A stretch of 64,000 nt of DNA, taken from NCBI GenBank assembly GCA_021825925.1, contig JAKAFP010000009.1, positions 1-64,000 of the forward strand, written 5' to 3'. A model generated the notes under the pieces. That model was not told where the DNA came from, did not search any database, and saw only the letters and a list, made by a program, of their open reading frames with translations. The stretch is from Chloroflexota bacterium. GTDB taxonomy: Bacteria; Chloroflexota; Anaerolineae; Anaerolineales; Anaerolineaceae. This document shows, in pieces, positions 34,884 through 44,139 of this stretch. Positions within the stretch are counted from its first letter, which is position 1; each line of letters starts with the position of its first letter. The translations under genes and the position numbers were made by a program.

Positions 34884-35395
34884 TCCTTCCCAAAGTACGA
34901 GACCCGCGTTTGATCACAATCCGCCGAGGTGGAACGCTTACGGATTCAGATCATCAACTGCTGGTATTGTGGGCATTGACTTGCGCGGAACATGTTTTAC
35001 CCCTCTTTGAATCCATGATGCCCTCAGATCTGCGTCCGAGATATGCCATTGATCAGGCTCATGCCTGGGTGCGTGGCGAGACAACGATGATGGCATCACG
35101 CGCGGCTGGTGGTCATGCGATGGCCGCGGCCAGACCCTTAATTGGAGCAGCACGTTTTGCGGCTTTTGCCGCCGGGCAGGCTGGCGCGGTTCCGCATGTC
35201 GCAGCACACGAATTGGGAGCCGCGGCATATGCCATCAAAGCTGTTAAGGCGGCTGTACCTGAAGGCGAAAGTGAAGAACGAGGTCACGAGGAGTGCCTCT
35301 GGCAGAGAGAACAGTTACCTGATGCGATTCGTGCTCTTGTTTTGGATGATCAGCGGCTGCGGAATGATATCTGCTGGCGGGTATTCAATTGCTAA
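34880..35395 (+). CDS. Putative immunity protein, Imm5-like
   Basis: 171 residues. The pattern [40 protein letters not shown] and [32 protein letters not shown] is typical of the Imm5/putative immunity group, an all-alpha, alanine-rich protein associated with polymorphic toxins. No toxin gene is next to it, so it may be an orphan antidote. It overlaps the DUF2200 stop by 4 nt. Confidence 0.75.
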   Translation: MILPKVRDPRLITIRRGGTLTDSDHQLLVLWALTCAEHVLPLFESMMPSDLRPRYAIDQAHAWVRGETTMMASRAAGGHAMAAARPLIGAARFAAFAAGQAGAVPHVAAHELGAAAYAIKAVKAAVPEGESEERGHEECLWQREQLPDAIRALVLDDQRLRNDICWRVFNC

Positions 35396-35483
35396 GGTTT
35401 GGTCACTCACTATGTTAAAATGTTTTTAATCTGAGTTTTTTCTCGCCTTATTATCCACTAATTTTCCCAATTGGAGGTAGTTC

Positions 35484-35930
35484 ATGTCTGAAGCAACCAA
35501 CGCCCAACCAATGCCCATGCAGGTAGGTTCATTAACCCTGGAGCAGATCAACCTGATCCTAACTCATTTACCCGTGGATGTGACCTTTGTGGATGAAGGC
35601 AACGATGTTCAGTTCTACTCGGGTGGACCGAATCGCATTTTCGAGCGCACCCCAGACATCATCGGTCGCAATGTCTTGAACTGCCACCATCCTGACAGCG
35701 TGCAAATCGTGTTCAAGATATTGGAAGACTTCCGCGCCGGAAAGCGCGATACCGCCGAGTTTTGGATCCAGACCAAACCAGGTGACCCTAGCAACCGGGT
35801 CATTCATATCCGCTATTTTGCAGTGCGCGATGCTCAGGGCAAATTCCATGGCACGATGGAAGTGACCCAGGATGTGACCGAGATCCAGAAATTGCAGGGT
35901 GAACGCCGGCTTCTGGATGAAGAGAAATAA
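35484..35930 (+). CDS. PAS domain protein
   Basis: 148 residues with one PAS domain (PAS_10 type): LPVDVTFVDEGNDVQFYSGG, RTPDIIGRNVLNCHHPDSV, IHIRYFAVRDAQGKFHGTMEVTQDV. This kind of PAS follows a DUF438/hemerythrin domain in other proteins, and the CHHP motif is typical. Here it stands alone without an output domain, so it is probably a sensor module acting with a partner. Ligand unknown; heme binding is possible. Confidence 0.88.
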   Translation: MSEATNAQPMPMQVGSLTLEQINLILTHLPVDVTFVDEGNDVQFYSGGPNRIFERTPDIIGRNVLNCHHPDSVQIVFKILEDFRAGKRDTAEFWIQTKPGDPSNRVIHIRYFAVRDAQGKFHGTMEVTQDVTEIQKLQGERRLLDEEK

Positions 35931-35960
35931 GAATCAGGCGATTAGTAATGTGTAATCAGG

Positions 35961-35990
35961 AAGTGCCCCTTCAAAGAGTGGGCACTTATT
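35961..35990 (+). terminator. Terminator after the PAS gene
   Basis: AAGTGCCC (35961-35968) pairs with GGGCACTT (35980-35987) preceded by an ATTAGTAATGTGTAATC leader of the intergenic repeat family. The rest of the gap to 36279 shows no gene; a promoter for the membrane transferase must lie there. Confidence 0.75.
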
Positions 35991-36279
35991 ATTATCGAAT
36001 GAGAATAAGATCTTTATGACTAAACCGGACAAATTATGTAAACTGGGTAAAAGGCATAACCTGGCCAGTCAGCTAGTTTGATATCCGCATTTAGTCCAGG
36101 ATACATTTCGTATGCATAGTGTAAACTGAGATTATGATGGTGGAGCGTGTTGTCTCCCTTTAGTTCAGTTTTTAATAGGTGTCATAATGGTGGCATGTTC
36201 TTTGTATAATTGTAACTAATCCCTTATTTTATTGTGTTATTTCAACTTATTTCAATTTTTTTTACCAAAGAAAGAAAGC

Positions 36280-37968
36280 ATGATGAACGATGATATTGAT
36301 CTCGAAGATGCTGCACCGTGGTTAGTGTTATTCGCAACGATCGCCGGGGGTTTTCTGCGTATTCTATTGCTTGATGCCAAGGGTTTATGGTTGGACGAAA
36401 CCTTCAGTATCTGGATGGCAAATTTGAAAGTCAGCGAGATGCTGCAGTGGGTGATCAAAATTGATCAACATCCTCCCCTTTATTATTTTCTGCTGCATCT
36501 CTGGGTGGGTATGAACGGTTCATCCCCCTATTTTGCCCGTCTTTTGTCCGTCCTTTTTGGTGTTGGCACGATCCCCATATTCTATTTGATCGGCAAACGC
36601 CTGTCAGGACCTTTGATGGGGGTGGCGGCGGCAGCTTTTTTGGCGTTCTCGCCTTTCAATATCTACTACGCCCAGGAAGCACGCATGTATACGCTTTTGA
36701 TGTTCAATGCGTCTGTGGCGACTTTAGCCCTGGTCAGGCTGTTGACAGATGCGCGCTCCAAAGCTCCCATGGGCAGCCAAATTAGGAATTATCTAAAAGT
36801 ATGGAAATCCGCGGCGCCAGTGGAGATGGTTGAAGAGAAGCCATTCACTTACAAGGTTGAAAGTGGGTTCCAAAAGCGCTGGAAAGCCTGGGTTTCGCGC
36901 CATCATTGGCTGCCCGTTAGTGAGATCGAAACGGATCTGTCATGGTTGGCATTTATCCTGTTTTCGACCTTGACCCTTTACAGTCATAATACGGCAGTTT
37001 TCTTTCCTGTGGCCGCCAATGTTTTTGTGCTTGGTTTGATGCTGTTTCAAAGAAAAAATAAACCCGCTGCCGAGCTGGTTTTTCAGCCACCCTCTTTCTT
37101 GAATTGGGTGAAATCTCAAGGGGTGATCCTCCTTTTGTGGATCCCGTGGATCATTCCTTTCATCAAACAGTCCAGTGTTGTGTATAACCGGTTTTGGATC
37201 CCGGCGCCCACCTGGGAGGCCGTGGCGCAGGTACTCAAATCGCTCATCAATCCTTCCGCACCGCTACCCTCCAACCTGACAACCGGCATTTGGATCTTTT
37301 TTGGAGTGGTGTTCATTCTGGGATTAGTCCGTTTTTGGGGCCAGTTTTCAAAATTTCTATTTCTAGTTACCCTGTTTGCGATTCCACTGGGGGGTGAGCT
37401 GCTGGTCAGTATTTGGCGGCCCATCTTCTCGGGGCGCACCCTGATCTGGATCAGCATTCCACTGATCCTTTTGCTGGCAGCCGGGATTGCGAGATTGAAA
37501 TATAAGATTTTGGTCATCATCGTTTTAGGAAGTCTGGTGACCATTAACCTCTTTTCGGTCAGCGATTATTTCAGATTCTTTCAAAAGGAAGATTGGAATA
37601 CTGCCGCCCGAACCGTGGCCGGTTGGGCAGAAGATGATGATCTGGTCCTGTTTAATTCCAATTTTGTCGAGATCCCGTTTAATTACTATATCGAGTCATA
37701 CGAAACCCACCAATACTTGCGGCTTGAAAAAAGGGGGTTGCCGTTGGACCTGATTGATGATGGCGTGTTGGAACCCGTGATGACCGAGGAAGATGTTCCC
37801 GCTTTGCTCTCATTGTTGAAGGACCATGAACGGGTGTTTCTTGTTTACAGTCATGATTCATACACTGATCCATTAGGGCTGATCCCGCAAACAATCGCTT
37901 CACAGATGAAGCTGATCAGGACTAATGAGTTTTATGGCGGGGTGGTTCAGGAATACGAAGCCCAATAA
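36280..37968 (+). CDS. Glycosyltransferase family 39 (PMT-like) membrane protein
   Basis: 562 residues from ATG 36280; the longer frame begins in noncoding AT-rich DNA. About 11-12 membrane helices. The GT-C signature with an acidic pair in the first loop is seen: LDAKGLWLDETFSIWMA, then IDQHPPLYYFLLHLWV. Other conserved pieces are YYAQEARMYTLLMF. It transfers a sugar from a polyprenyl-phosphate donor to a lipid or protein acceptor outside the membrane. The C-terminal soluble domain begins around residue 440. It is a single-gene unit with its own terminator. Confidence 0.9.
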   Translation: MMNDDIDLEDAAPWLVLFATIAGGFLRILLLDAKGLWLDETFSIWMANLKVSEMLQWVIKIDQHPPLYYFLLHLWVGMNGSSPYFARLLSVLFGVGTIPIFYLIGKRLSGPLMGVAAAAFLAFSPFNIYYAQEARMYTLLMFNASVATLALVRLLTDARSKAPMGSQIRNYLKVWKSAAPVEMVEEKPFTYKVESGFQKRWKAWVSRHHWLPVSEIETDLSWLAFILFSTLTLYSHNTAVFFPVAANVFVLGLMLFQRKNKPAAELVFQPPSFLNWVKSQGVILLLWIPWIIPFIKQSSVVYNRFWIPAPTWEAVAQVLKSLINPSAPLPSNLTTGIWIFFGVVFILGLVRFWGQFSKFLFLVTLFAIPLGGELLVSIWRPIFSGRTLIWISIPLILLLAAGIARLKYKILVIIVLGSLVTINLFSVSDYFRFFQKEDWNTAARTVAGWAEDDDLVLFNSNFVEIPFNYYIESYETHQYLRLEKRGLPLDLIDDGVLEPVMTEEDVPALLSLLKDHERVFLVYSHDSYTDPLGLIPQTIASQMKLIRTNEFYGGVVQEYEAQ

Positions 37969-37995
37969 TTTGGAATAAATTCTTCATTACAAATT

Positions 37996-38022
37996 GCCGG
38001 TAGTTTTTCTACCGGCTTTTTG
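37996..38022 (+). terminator. Terminator after the GT39 gene
   Basis: GCCGGTAG (37996-38003) pairs with CTACCGGC (38009-38016), then TTTTT. Confidence 0.88.
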
Positions 38023-38174
38023 TTGTAATTCACGATTAAATAAGATAAATATGAGGATAAATAGTATAATTTCATTTTGAAAGTCAAAGCTGATGTTTAC
38101 TCTCGGGTTGCAGATTTTTATATGGAAAGATAGTAGTTATACAAGCAAAAGCCGATCAAATCGGAGGTATAAAA

Positions 38175-38762
38175 GTGAATGCATCGAATCCAAAGGTAAA
38201 TTGGTATTTTGAAAAAGAAGTGAAGTGGCATGATGAAGTCAACAAGTTAAGGACCATCCTGCTCGATTGTGGTCTGTCTGAAGAATTGAAATGGGGTGTT
38301 CCCTGCTATACCTATCAGCAGAACAATATCGTTCTCATTCATGTCTTCAAAGAATATTGTGCGATCCTATTCCATAAGGGAGTCTTGTTGAAGGATCCTC
38401 AGGGGATATTGATCCAACAGACTGAAAATGTACAATCTGCGCGCCAGGTGAGATTCACTAATCTGAACGAAATTATTGCGCTTGAACCCGTTTTGAAGTC
38501 TTACGTATATGAAGCCGTCGAAGTGGAAAAATCCGGGGCGAAAGTGCCGTTCAAGAAACCTGAAGAATTTGCTGTTGCGGACGAATTTCAGGTCAGGCTG
38601 GATGAAAACCCCGAGTTGAGCGAGGCTTTTTATGCCCTGACCCCCGGCCGGCAGCGAGCCTACCTGCTCTTTTTCTCCGCACCAAAACAATCTAAAACCC
38701 GTGCAGCGCGCGTGGAAAAATGCATTGAGCCAATTCTCGCCGGAAAAGGATTAAATGATTAA
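38175..38762 (+). CDS. YdeI/OmpD-associated family protein (DUF1801 plus OmdA-type tail)
   Basis: 195 residues with a GTG start and GGAGGT at good spacing. The DUF1801 core (YFEKEVKWHDEVNKLRTILL, EELKWGVPCYTYQQNNIVLIHVFKEYCAILFHKG) is followed by the OmdA-like C terminus (FYALTPGRQRAYLLFFSAPKQSKTRAARVEKC). Members are small cytoplasmic proteins of unknown function, some annotated as iron chaperones. A second DUF1801-type protein is encoded 750 nt downstream. Confidence 0.92.
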   Translation: MNASNPKVNWYFEKEVKWHDEVNKLRTILLDCGLSEELKWGVPCYTYQQNNIVLIHVFKEYCAILFHKGVLLKDPQGILIQQTENVQSARQVRFTNLNEIIALEPVLKSYVYEAVEVEKSGAKVPFKKPEEFAVADEFQVRLDENPELSEAFYALTPGRQRAYLLFFSAPKQSKTRAARVEKCIEPILAGKGLND

Positions 38763-39042
38763 CACTGAATAGCCATTTGGGTGGATTATTTATCGGGTGA
38801 TTCATGCCAACAGATCAGGAACATTTTTTGGAGCAATCAAATAAATTTACTGTATCAGGTCAAAAAAACCGTTGAACTGTCCACCCCAAACTGCTATACT
38901 TTTATGAAATATCTGAAGGAATATGTATTTCCGTTGTTAAAGCTGAAATTTGGCTTCAACACAACTGATAGTTAAATTGAAACACAATCTTTATGGTGAG
39001 TTCCACCTTATTGGTTAAGTATTCATAGAGAGCGATTTAGAT

Positions 39043-39465
39043 TTGACACTGCCCAAACCGAACCCAAACCAACAAGCGGCTCCCCGGTTGAGTTCAGATT
39101 CTGCAACAGCAGATCTTGTGAACCAACGCGAGTATGTGCGCATCTACTATCCGCTCGACTGCCCAAAAAAATATCTGCCCGAACTCACCATCCGTTATCA
39201 CACCTACCAGTTATTGGACATCAGTGAAGCAGGGGTTCGTTTTCTTGTTCCGCGTATGAATCTATTGCCCGATGATATTTTAAAGGGGACGATCAAGTTT
39301 CTAGATGAATCAGTGATCGAATTTTCGGGAGTGGTGGTGCGCCGTACGAAGGACCAGATCGCATTAAAACTGATCGTTGGAATTCCCTACAGTTACATTT
39401 CATCCGAGCAGGTGAGGCTGCGCATGCTCGAATCCGAGGGTGAGATATCGTATTTTAAAAGGTAA
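39043..39465 (+). CDS. PilZ domain protein, probable c-di-GMP receptor
   Basis: 140 residues with a TTG start. A single PilZ domain carries the c-di-GMP signature: NQREYVRIYYP (RxxxR) and LLDISEAGVRF (D/NxSxxG). It most likely binds c-di-GMP and acts on an unknown partner. A membrane diguanylate cyclase is encoded at 6881-7732 and could supply the signal. The N-terminal ~30 residues are low-complexity. A single gene. Confidence 0.85.
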   Translation: MTLPKPNPNQQAAPRLSSDSATADLVNQREYVRIYYPLDCPKKYLPELTIRYHTYQLLDISEAGVRFLVPRMNLLPDDILKGTIKFLDESVIEFSGVVVRRTKDQIALKLIVGIPYSYISSEQVRLRMLESEGEISYFKR

Positions 39466-39517
39466 AAATACATTTAGTAAACCGAAATGACAATTAGGTT
39501 TCAGAAAGGCGACTTTT

Positions 39518-39961
39518 ATGAAGTCTGACAACAATAACATCGAAGGTGGATTTTCTGCAGAGGAAAAAGCCGCCATGAAGGAACGAGCTTTGGAACTCAA
39601 AGCAGAAGCACGTGCGAATAAAAACAAGGCGGATGGCGAAAAAGACGTCAATGAGAAGATCGAAGCAATGGCAGAACCGGACCGATCCATGGCGAAACGG
39701 TTGCATGAGATCATTAAAAAAGTCGCGCCAACCCTGATGCCAAAAAGCTGGTACGGCATGCCTGCTTACTACAAAAATGACAAGGTCATCTGTTTCTTCC
39801 AAAGTGGATTGAAATTTAAGACCAGGTATTCGACCCTGGGTTTCAGCGATGCGGCTGCCCTGGATGACGGGGAATTGTGGCCTTCCGCTTATGCGGTAAA
39901 AGAACTTACCCCTGAAGTGGAAGCCAGGATCAGCGAATTGGTGAAGCGGGCTTGCGGATGA
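39518..39961 (+). CDS. DUF1801 (iron chaperone-like) protein
   Basis: 147 residues. A charged alpha-helical N terminus ([21 protein letters not shown]) precedes a DUF1801 fold: [50 protein letters not shown]. Members are often labelled iron chaperones but remain uncharacterised. It is 52 nt downstream of the PilZ gene and has its own ribosome-binding site. Confidence 0.85.
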   Translation: MKSDNNNIEGGFSAEEKAAMKERALELKAEARANKNKADGEKDVNEKIEAMAEPDRSMAKRLHEIIKKVAPTLMPKSWYGMPAYYKNDKVICFFQSGLKFKTRYSTLGFSDAAALDDGELWPSAYAVKELTPEVEARISELVKRACG

Positions 39962-39993
39962 TGCGGAACTATATTGTTATAGTTATGAAGCGT

Positions 39994-40032
39994 TTGTGCC
40001 TTCCTGGGCTTTATCTGGAAGGCACACTTTTA
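39994..40032 (+). terminator. Terminator after the DUF1801 gene
   Basis: GTGCCTTCC (39996-40004) pairs with GGAAGGCAC (40017-40025), followed by ACTTTTATC. Confidence 0.8.
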
Positions 40033-40110
40033 TCCATGTGATCTGCATGTTTCATGTAAAATTTATTAAGGTAGGGATGGTCATATTATTTTCGTCATCG
40101 GAGAGGGAAA

Positions 40111-40455
40111 ATGATTAAAAAAGCAGGGTGGGTTTTTGTTGGAATTTACAGCGCAGCGATTCTTTATCTCACCATCTCGGCCATGCTCAATGCAGGTTCG
40201 GGTGGATTTAGCTTGAACTCAGTGATCTCCATGCTGCTGATGCTGCTGCCGGCAGGTGTGATCGCGTTTGAACTTTTGGGCATGAAAGTACCTTTCATTG
40301 TCATTTTGCTTCCATTTCTGCTGACGGCGGTGTTTTTCGTGGGCATTATCAACTTTAACAGTCTGAGCATTGAGACTGTGGCCAAGGCGGTGCTCTTTGG
40401 CGCCACCCTATTGATCCTGGGATATTTGGGGGTCAAACGGATCAGGAGGAAATAA
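40111..40455 (+). CDS. Small membrane protein, four helices, unknown
   Basis: 114 residues with four predicted transmembrane helices (about 7-24, 37-55, 60-79, 88-106), a Lys-rich start and an RIRRK end suggesting N- and C-termini inside. No family recognised. A single gene with GAGAGGG upstream of the ATG. It is followed by a member of the intergenic repeat family. Confidence 0.7.
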   Translation: MIKKAGWVFVGIYSAAILYLTISAMLNAGSGGFSLNSVISMLLMLLPAGVIAFELLGMKVPFIVILLPFLLTAVFFVGIINFNSLSIETVAKAVLFGATLLILGYLGVKRIRRK

Positions 40456-40510
40456 GTCGAGAACCGAGAATCGTGAATAGTGAATCGAGAATAGAGATTT
40501 GTAATAGAAG
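40456..40510 (+). repeat. Intergenic repeat (GAGAATCGTGAAT family)
   Basis: GAGAACCGAGAATCGT (40459-40474) is the exact reverse complement of 24618-24633, and the repeat continues with GAATAGTGAATCGAGAATAG. No hairpin follows in this copy, so it may be partial. Confidence 0.6.
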
Positions 40511-40530
40511 AAATAGGAAGATTTAATTAA

Positions 40531-41424
40531 ATGAAAAAAACGGAAATTCGACTGGCTCAAAAAGGGGATTTCGAGGCGATTTCAACCTTGATTGCTTCGC
40601 AAAACAAGTCCCCTGAAACCCACTGTATCCACAGCGACACAGGCGGGGATGAAAAGTGTATTTTAGGTGAGCTGAACCGCCTCGCCGGGGATGATGAAAT
40701 TCGGCTCGTGATGTCATCGGTCAATGGGCATGTGTCAGGGGTTTTGGGCTGCGAGTTTGATCTGGAGTTGAAACGCGGCTGGCTGAGGGGACCTTTCATT
40801 GTTGAACCTTTGACGGATTGGCAAGCGATGGCCACATTGCTTTTTGAGGAACTGCTAAATACGCTGCCTGTGGCAATTCATCAACTGGATACTTTCTTGG
40901 ATATCGCCAATAACCGTGGAAATAGTTTTTATTTCAACCGGGGTTTTGAGCAATTACGGCTGGTGCACGTTTACGTGTGTCCGCCGCCGAGAAAGCCGGT
41001 TTTGGTTGAGGAACGTTGCATGTTGCTCCATCCACGGCAGGCGAAGAAGTTCGTTGAGTTGCATGATAGTGTATTCCCCGGCACATACGCCACCGGGCAG
41101 CGTATTCTGGATAAGCTGGATTATCTACACAGGGTTTTTGTTTATGGCAAAGACGATGAAGTCACGGGGTACCTTTACGCAATCATTGATGATGACACAG
41201 GTGATGGATCGGTTGAATATGTTGGCGTGCATGAAGAGGCGAGGGGTAAAGGCATAGGACGTCTGTTGCTGCAGAATGCTTTACAGTGGTTGTTCGAGGT
41301 CAAAAAGGTCCCTCAGACAATGCTGGTGGTCAATGATAATCTGGGGAACGCACGTTCATTGTATGAAAGTGTGGGGTTTAGGTTGAAATATTCGGGGGTG
41401 CACAATAGGAAAATCTGGGAGTAG
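40531..41424 (+). CDS. GNAT-type acetyltransferase with two GNAT-like halves
   Basis: 297 residues. The N-terminal half (EIRLAQKGDFEAISTLIASQ) is a degenerate GNAT fold. The C-terminal half carries the acetyl-CoA loop VEYVGVHEEARGKGIGRLLL with QTMLVVNDNLGNARSLYESVGF. Tandem GNAT proteins with an inactive first half are common in Chloroflexota and actinobacteria, and the substrate is unknown. Confidence 0.88.
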   Translation: MKKTEIRLAQKGDFEAISTLIASQNKSPETHCIHSDTGGDEKCILGELNRLAGDDEIRLVMSSVNGHVSGVLGCEFDLELKRGWLRGPFIVEPLTDWQAMATLLFEELLNTLPVAIHQLDTFLDIANNRGNSFYFNRGFEQLRLVHVYVCPPPRKPVLVEERCMLLHPRQAKKFVELHDSVFPGTYATGQRILDKLDYLHRVFVYGKDDEVTGYLYAIIDDDTGDGSVEYVGVHEEARGKGIGRLLLQNALQWLFEVKKVPQTMLVVNDNLGNARSLYESVGFRLKYSGVHNRKIWE

Positions 41425-41615
41425 GGAATAGTAATTTCGAGTGTGGCTCCTGATAGCCATTGCGCTTACCGACAGCGGTAAAAGTGTGAAGTCACTCTTT
41501 TGGGGAATAATGATGGGTCTTCTGCCTGGAAGTTTTGGGGCAGATGTTTTTCTGTGATTTAGCCAACAGGTGGTTGGAAAGTCCATGGCGACGCCAAGAT
41601 ACGACATATTAACCC

Positions 41616-41659
41616 TTGACAGTTTCATTGTTGATATTATAATCATTATTGATAATGAT
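41616..41659 (+). promoter_or_regulatory. Promoter overlapped by a palindromic operator for the ArsR-like/CPBP operon
   Basis: TTGACA (41616-41621) is followed after 16 nt by TATAAT (41638-41643). An 18-nt palindrome ATCATTAT-TG-ATAATGAT (41642-41659) overlaps the end of the -10 box, as expected for a repressor site. It lies 33 nt before the regulator's start and would allow autorepression. Confidence 0.8.
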
Positions 41660-41692
41660 AATAGTGATGAGCTTGTATAGCAAGGAGGCAGG

Positions 41693-42271
41693 ATGGAAAA
41701 ATTAGTCGACCTGGTGCTGCACCCCATTCGGATGCGCATTGTGATGGCGCTGGCTGGCCGCGAAATGACCGCCCAGCAGTTGGCCGAAACCCTGGGCGAC
41801 GTACCCCCGGCGACACTTTATCGCCATCTAAACCGCCTGACCGAGGCCGGCGTTCTGGTAGTGGCATCAGAACGACGGGTTCGCGGAACCCTCGAGAAGG
41901 CTTACACGCTGGGCAGTCAAGGCGCGTTTATTGACCCCCAGCAATTCGCAGCCATGAGCCGCGAAGAACACCTGCGATATTTCACCACTTTTGTGGCCAC
42001 TTTATTGGACGATTTTTCCCGTTATATTAACCAACCGGATGCGATCAATCTGTTGACTGACGGGGTGGGGTATCAAAAATTTCCGCTGGAATTGAGCGAT
42101 GAAGAATTTGTTGCCGTAGCGCAAGGCATCAACGCAGCCATAGTGCCACATATGTCCAACCCACCCGCGCCTGGACGCAAACGCCGCATTTTTGCGACGA
42201 TGGTCGTGTCCGACGTCGTGAGCAAGCCGCCGCAAGGCGGACAGGCGCCTGAAATTTACAACGAAAAATAG
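41693..42271 (+). CDS. ArsR/HTH_20-like transcriptional regulator
   Basis: 192 residues. The winged HTH is clear (LHPIRMRIVMALAGREMTAQQLAETL, PPATLYRHLNRLTEAGVLVV, wing ERRVRGTLEKAYTL). The remaining ~110 residues form a helical effector or dimerisation part with no metal-site cysteines. ATG with AAGGAGGCAGG upstream. It starts an operon with the CPBP protease 18 nt downstream and probably binds the palindrome at 41642-41659. Confidence 0.88.
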   Translation: MEKLVDLVLHPIRMRIVMALAGREMTAQQLAETLGDVPPATLYRHLNRLTEAGVLVVASERRVRGTLEKAYTLGSQGAFIDPQQFAAMSREEHLRYFTTFVATLLDDFSRYINQPDAINLLTDGVGYQKFPLELSDEEFVAVAQGINAAIVPHMSNPPAPGRKRRIFATMVVSDVVSKPPQGGQAPEIYNEK

Positions 42272-42289
42272 TTCATATTACGGAGAAGA

Positions 42290-43402
42290 ATGACAACTTT
42301 AACAGAAACAACTCAACCAAAAGTAAATTGGAAGCAGGTGGGCCTGTTCACCGGCCTGACCTTTGGATTTACATTTGCATTAGATTTGGCATTGCAATTG
42401 AGCAGTGGATATGGCAGCACCAGCTCAATGATCTTTTTGCAGCTGCAGATGTTGATCCCGGCCTTTATTGCCATGCTGCTGGGTATGTTCGTGTTCACTG
42501 ACAGCCCCTTCTACTTTCGCAAACCAATGCCGGATGGTCGTAAGGATCGGGCGCGCGGATTTTTTTACCTTTATATGGTATTGACTGTGTTTTATATGGT
42601 GCTGGCGGCACTTTCCGTACTGGCACCTTCACTGACCAACCTTGCCAGTCAATTGAGTATTCTCCCCATCATCCTGGGGTTGCTCGGGCTGGTGGTCTTC
42701 CGCGTCTTGAAGGGCAAAGACTCGTTTGCCCGTGCCAACCTGCGGGGGGGACGGTTTGTGGATTGGGTCATTTACGGCGGTGCGATCGTTGTTTTTCTGG
42801 CGATCCAGACCGGATTGAATGCGCTCTTCCATCTGGGAACACCGGTGGATGCCAACCTGCTGGCGGCGCAGATGGGAACCACCATGTCTGGTTCCACGCT
42901 GGTGATCGTGCTCGGCCTTCAGATGATCTTGCAGGGATCGTTGTTAGGACTTGTGATCGCCTTTGGCGAGGAGTATGGCTGGCGCGGATTTTTACAATCG
43001 CAGCTTATCCGTTTGGGCAAGAAGCGCGGCGTGCTCATTCTCGGTTTGATCTGGGGCGCCTGGCACTATCCGGTCATTTGGATGGGACACAACTATCCCG
43101 GCCAGCCAGTATTGGGTACACTCATGATGACTGTTTTCTGTGTATTGTTAGCCTTTGTCATCGGCCACGCCGTGCTCAAGACAGGCAGCATCTGGTTGGC
43201 AGCCTTCATGCACGCCATCACTAATCAGACCGCCAACTACTTTTACAGTGTGATCTATGCTCCCAATAGTCAGATCTTCAGCTTTGGCATTGGTTTGTAT
43301 GGCATGGCCACGTTGGCTGTCGTGGTCTTCTTCTTGCTGCGCGACCCGGTGTGGAAGGATCTCTCCGCCCCGGTGGAACAAACAGCAACAGTAGCCGAAT
43401 AA
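42290..43402 (+). CDS. CPBP family intramembrane glutamic endopeptidase
   Basis: 370 residues, 8-9 transmembrane helices. The Abi/CPBP motifs are intact: EEYGWRGFLQSQL (EExxxR), AWHYPVIW (FxxxH-type) and FMHAITNQTAN (HxxxN). Related to Rce1 and bacteriocin self-immunity proteases. In an operon with an HTH regulator, so expression is likely induced by a signal the regulator senses. Confidence 0.93.
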   Translation: MTTLTETTQPKVNWKQVGLFTGLTFGFTFALDLALQLSSGYGSTSSMIFLQLQMLIPAFIAMLLGMFVFTDSPFYFRKPMPDGRKDRARGFFYLYMVLTVFYMVLAALSVLAPSLTNLASQLSILPIILGLLGLVVFRVLKGKDSFARANLRGGRFVDWVIYGGAIVVFLAIQTGLNALFHLGTPVDANLLAAQMGTTMSGSTLVIVLGLQMILQGSLLGLVIAFGEEYGWRGFLQSQLIRLGKKRGVLILGLIWGAWHYPVIWMGHNYPGQPVLGTLMMTVFCVLLAFVIGHAVLKTGSIWLAAFMHAITNQTANYFYSVIYAPNSQIFSFGIGLYGMATLAVVVFFLLRDPVWKDLSAPVEQTATVAE

Positions 43403-43425
43403 AACCCAAATAACGACCCACTGGC

Positions 43426-43462
43426 AAGGATGGATTCATTATCGAGTCCATCCTTGTTTTGT
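43426..43462 (+). terminator. Terminator of the ArsR-like/CPBP operon
   Basis: AAGGATGGA (43426-43434) pairs with TCCATCCTT (43447-43455), then GTTTTGTTT. Confidence 0.85.
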
Positions 43463-43530
43463 TTCTTTGGCAAGTATCCAATATGCTTGTAGAATAGAGA
43501 TTATTGACTCCAAACAATGGTGAGGGTTTA

Positions 43531-44052
43531 ATGACCATAGATGATCTTTTGATTCGAAATGACACCGAGATGGATTGTGCATCAATTACCGATTTAACAG
43601 CCAAGGCTTTTGAGACTTTGGAAATCAGCGACCACACTGAACAGTTCATCATCATGGGGTTAAGAGCTGCAAAGGCATTGACCCTTTCGCTGGTGGCCGA
43701 AGTGGATGAGCAGGTGGTGGGGCATATCGCTTTTTCGCCGGTGACGTTGTCTGATGGTACAACGGATTGGTATGGATTGGGGCCGGTATCCGTGCTGCCG
43801 GAGTACCAAAAACTGGGGGTCGGTTCGGCGTTGATCAATGAAGGACTGGCGCGCTTGAAAGCCATGGGGGCAAAAGGCTGCTGCCTGGTGGGGCATCCGG
43901 GTTATTACGGCCGCTTCGGGTTTGTGAACACTGACGAATTCACCCTTGAAGGCGTTCCGCCAGAAGCGTTCTTTGCGCTTTCGTTCGATGGAAAGATGCC
44001 CAAAGGAAAGGTTGCTTTTCATGAAGCATTTTTTGTCGGTGGCGGACATTAA
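43531..44052 (+). CDS. GNAT N-acetyltransferase
   Basis: 173 residues from ATG 43531, preceded by GGTGAGG; the TTG nine codons earlier is not supported. Acetyl-CoA loop GPVSVLPEYQKLGVGSALIN, then GHPGYYGRFGF, typical of YhbS-like acetyltransferases. Substrate unknown. Confidence 0.9.
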   Translation: MTIDDLLIRNDTEMDCASITDLTAKAFETLEISDHTEQFIIMGLRAAKALTLSLVAEVDEQVVGHIAFSPVTLSDGTTDWYGLGPVSVLPEYQKLGVGSALINEGLARLKAMGAKGCCLVGHPGYYGRFGFVNTDEFTLEGVPPEAFFALSFDGKMPKGKVAFHEAFFVGGGH

Positions 44053-44139
44053 ATCATTATGACGGTTAGTTCTTGCAGGTCGTGATAATGAGGACCGGGT
44101 TTGAATAAATCAATGTTGTAGAATTACCGGAGTAGGAAC

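Noticed and set aside
38781..38975. 64-codon open frame after the YdeI-like gene
   Set aside because: No ribosome-binding site, composition not protein-like, overlapping short frames are equally long; I see no support for a gene in 38763-39042. A second A-AAA-AAC heptamer in this stretch leads to no convincing coding continuation.
41634..41661. Possible Fur box around GATAATGATAAT
   Set aside because: The palindrome fits the local ArsR-like regulator better and no iron-linked gene follows. A Fur role cannot be excluded but is not supported.
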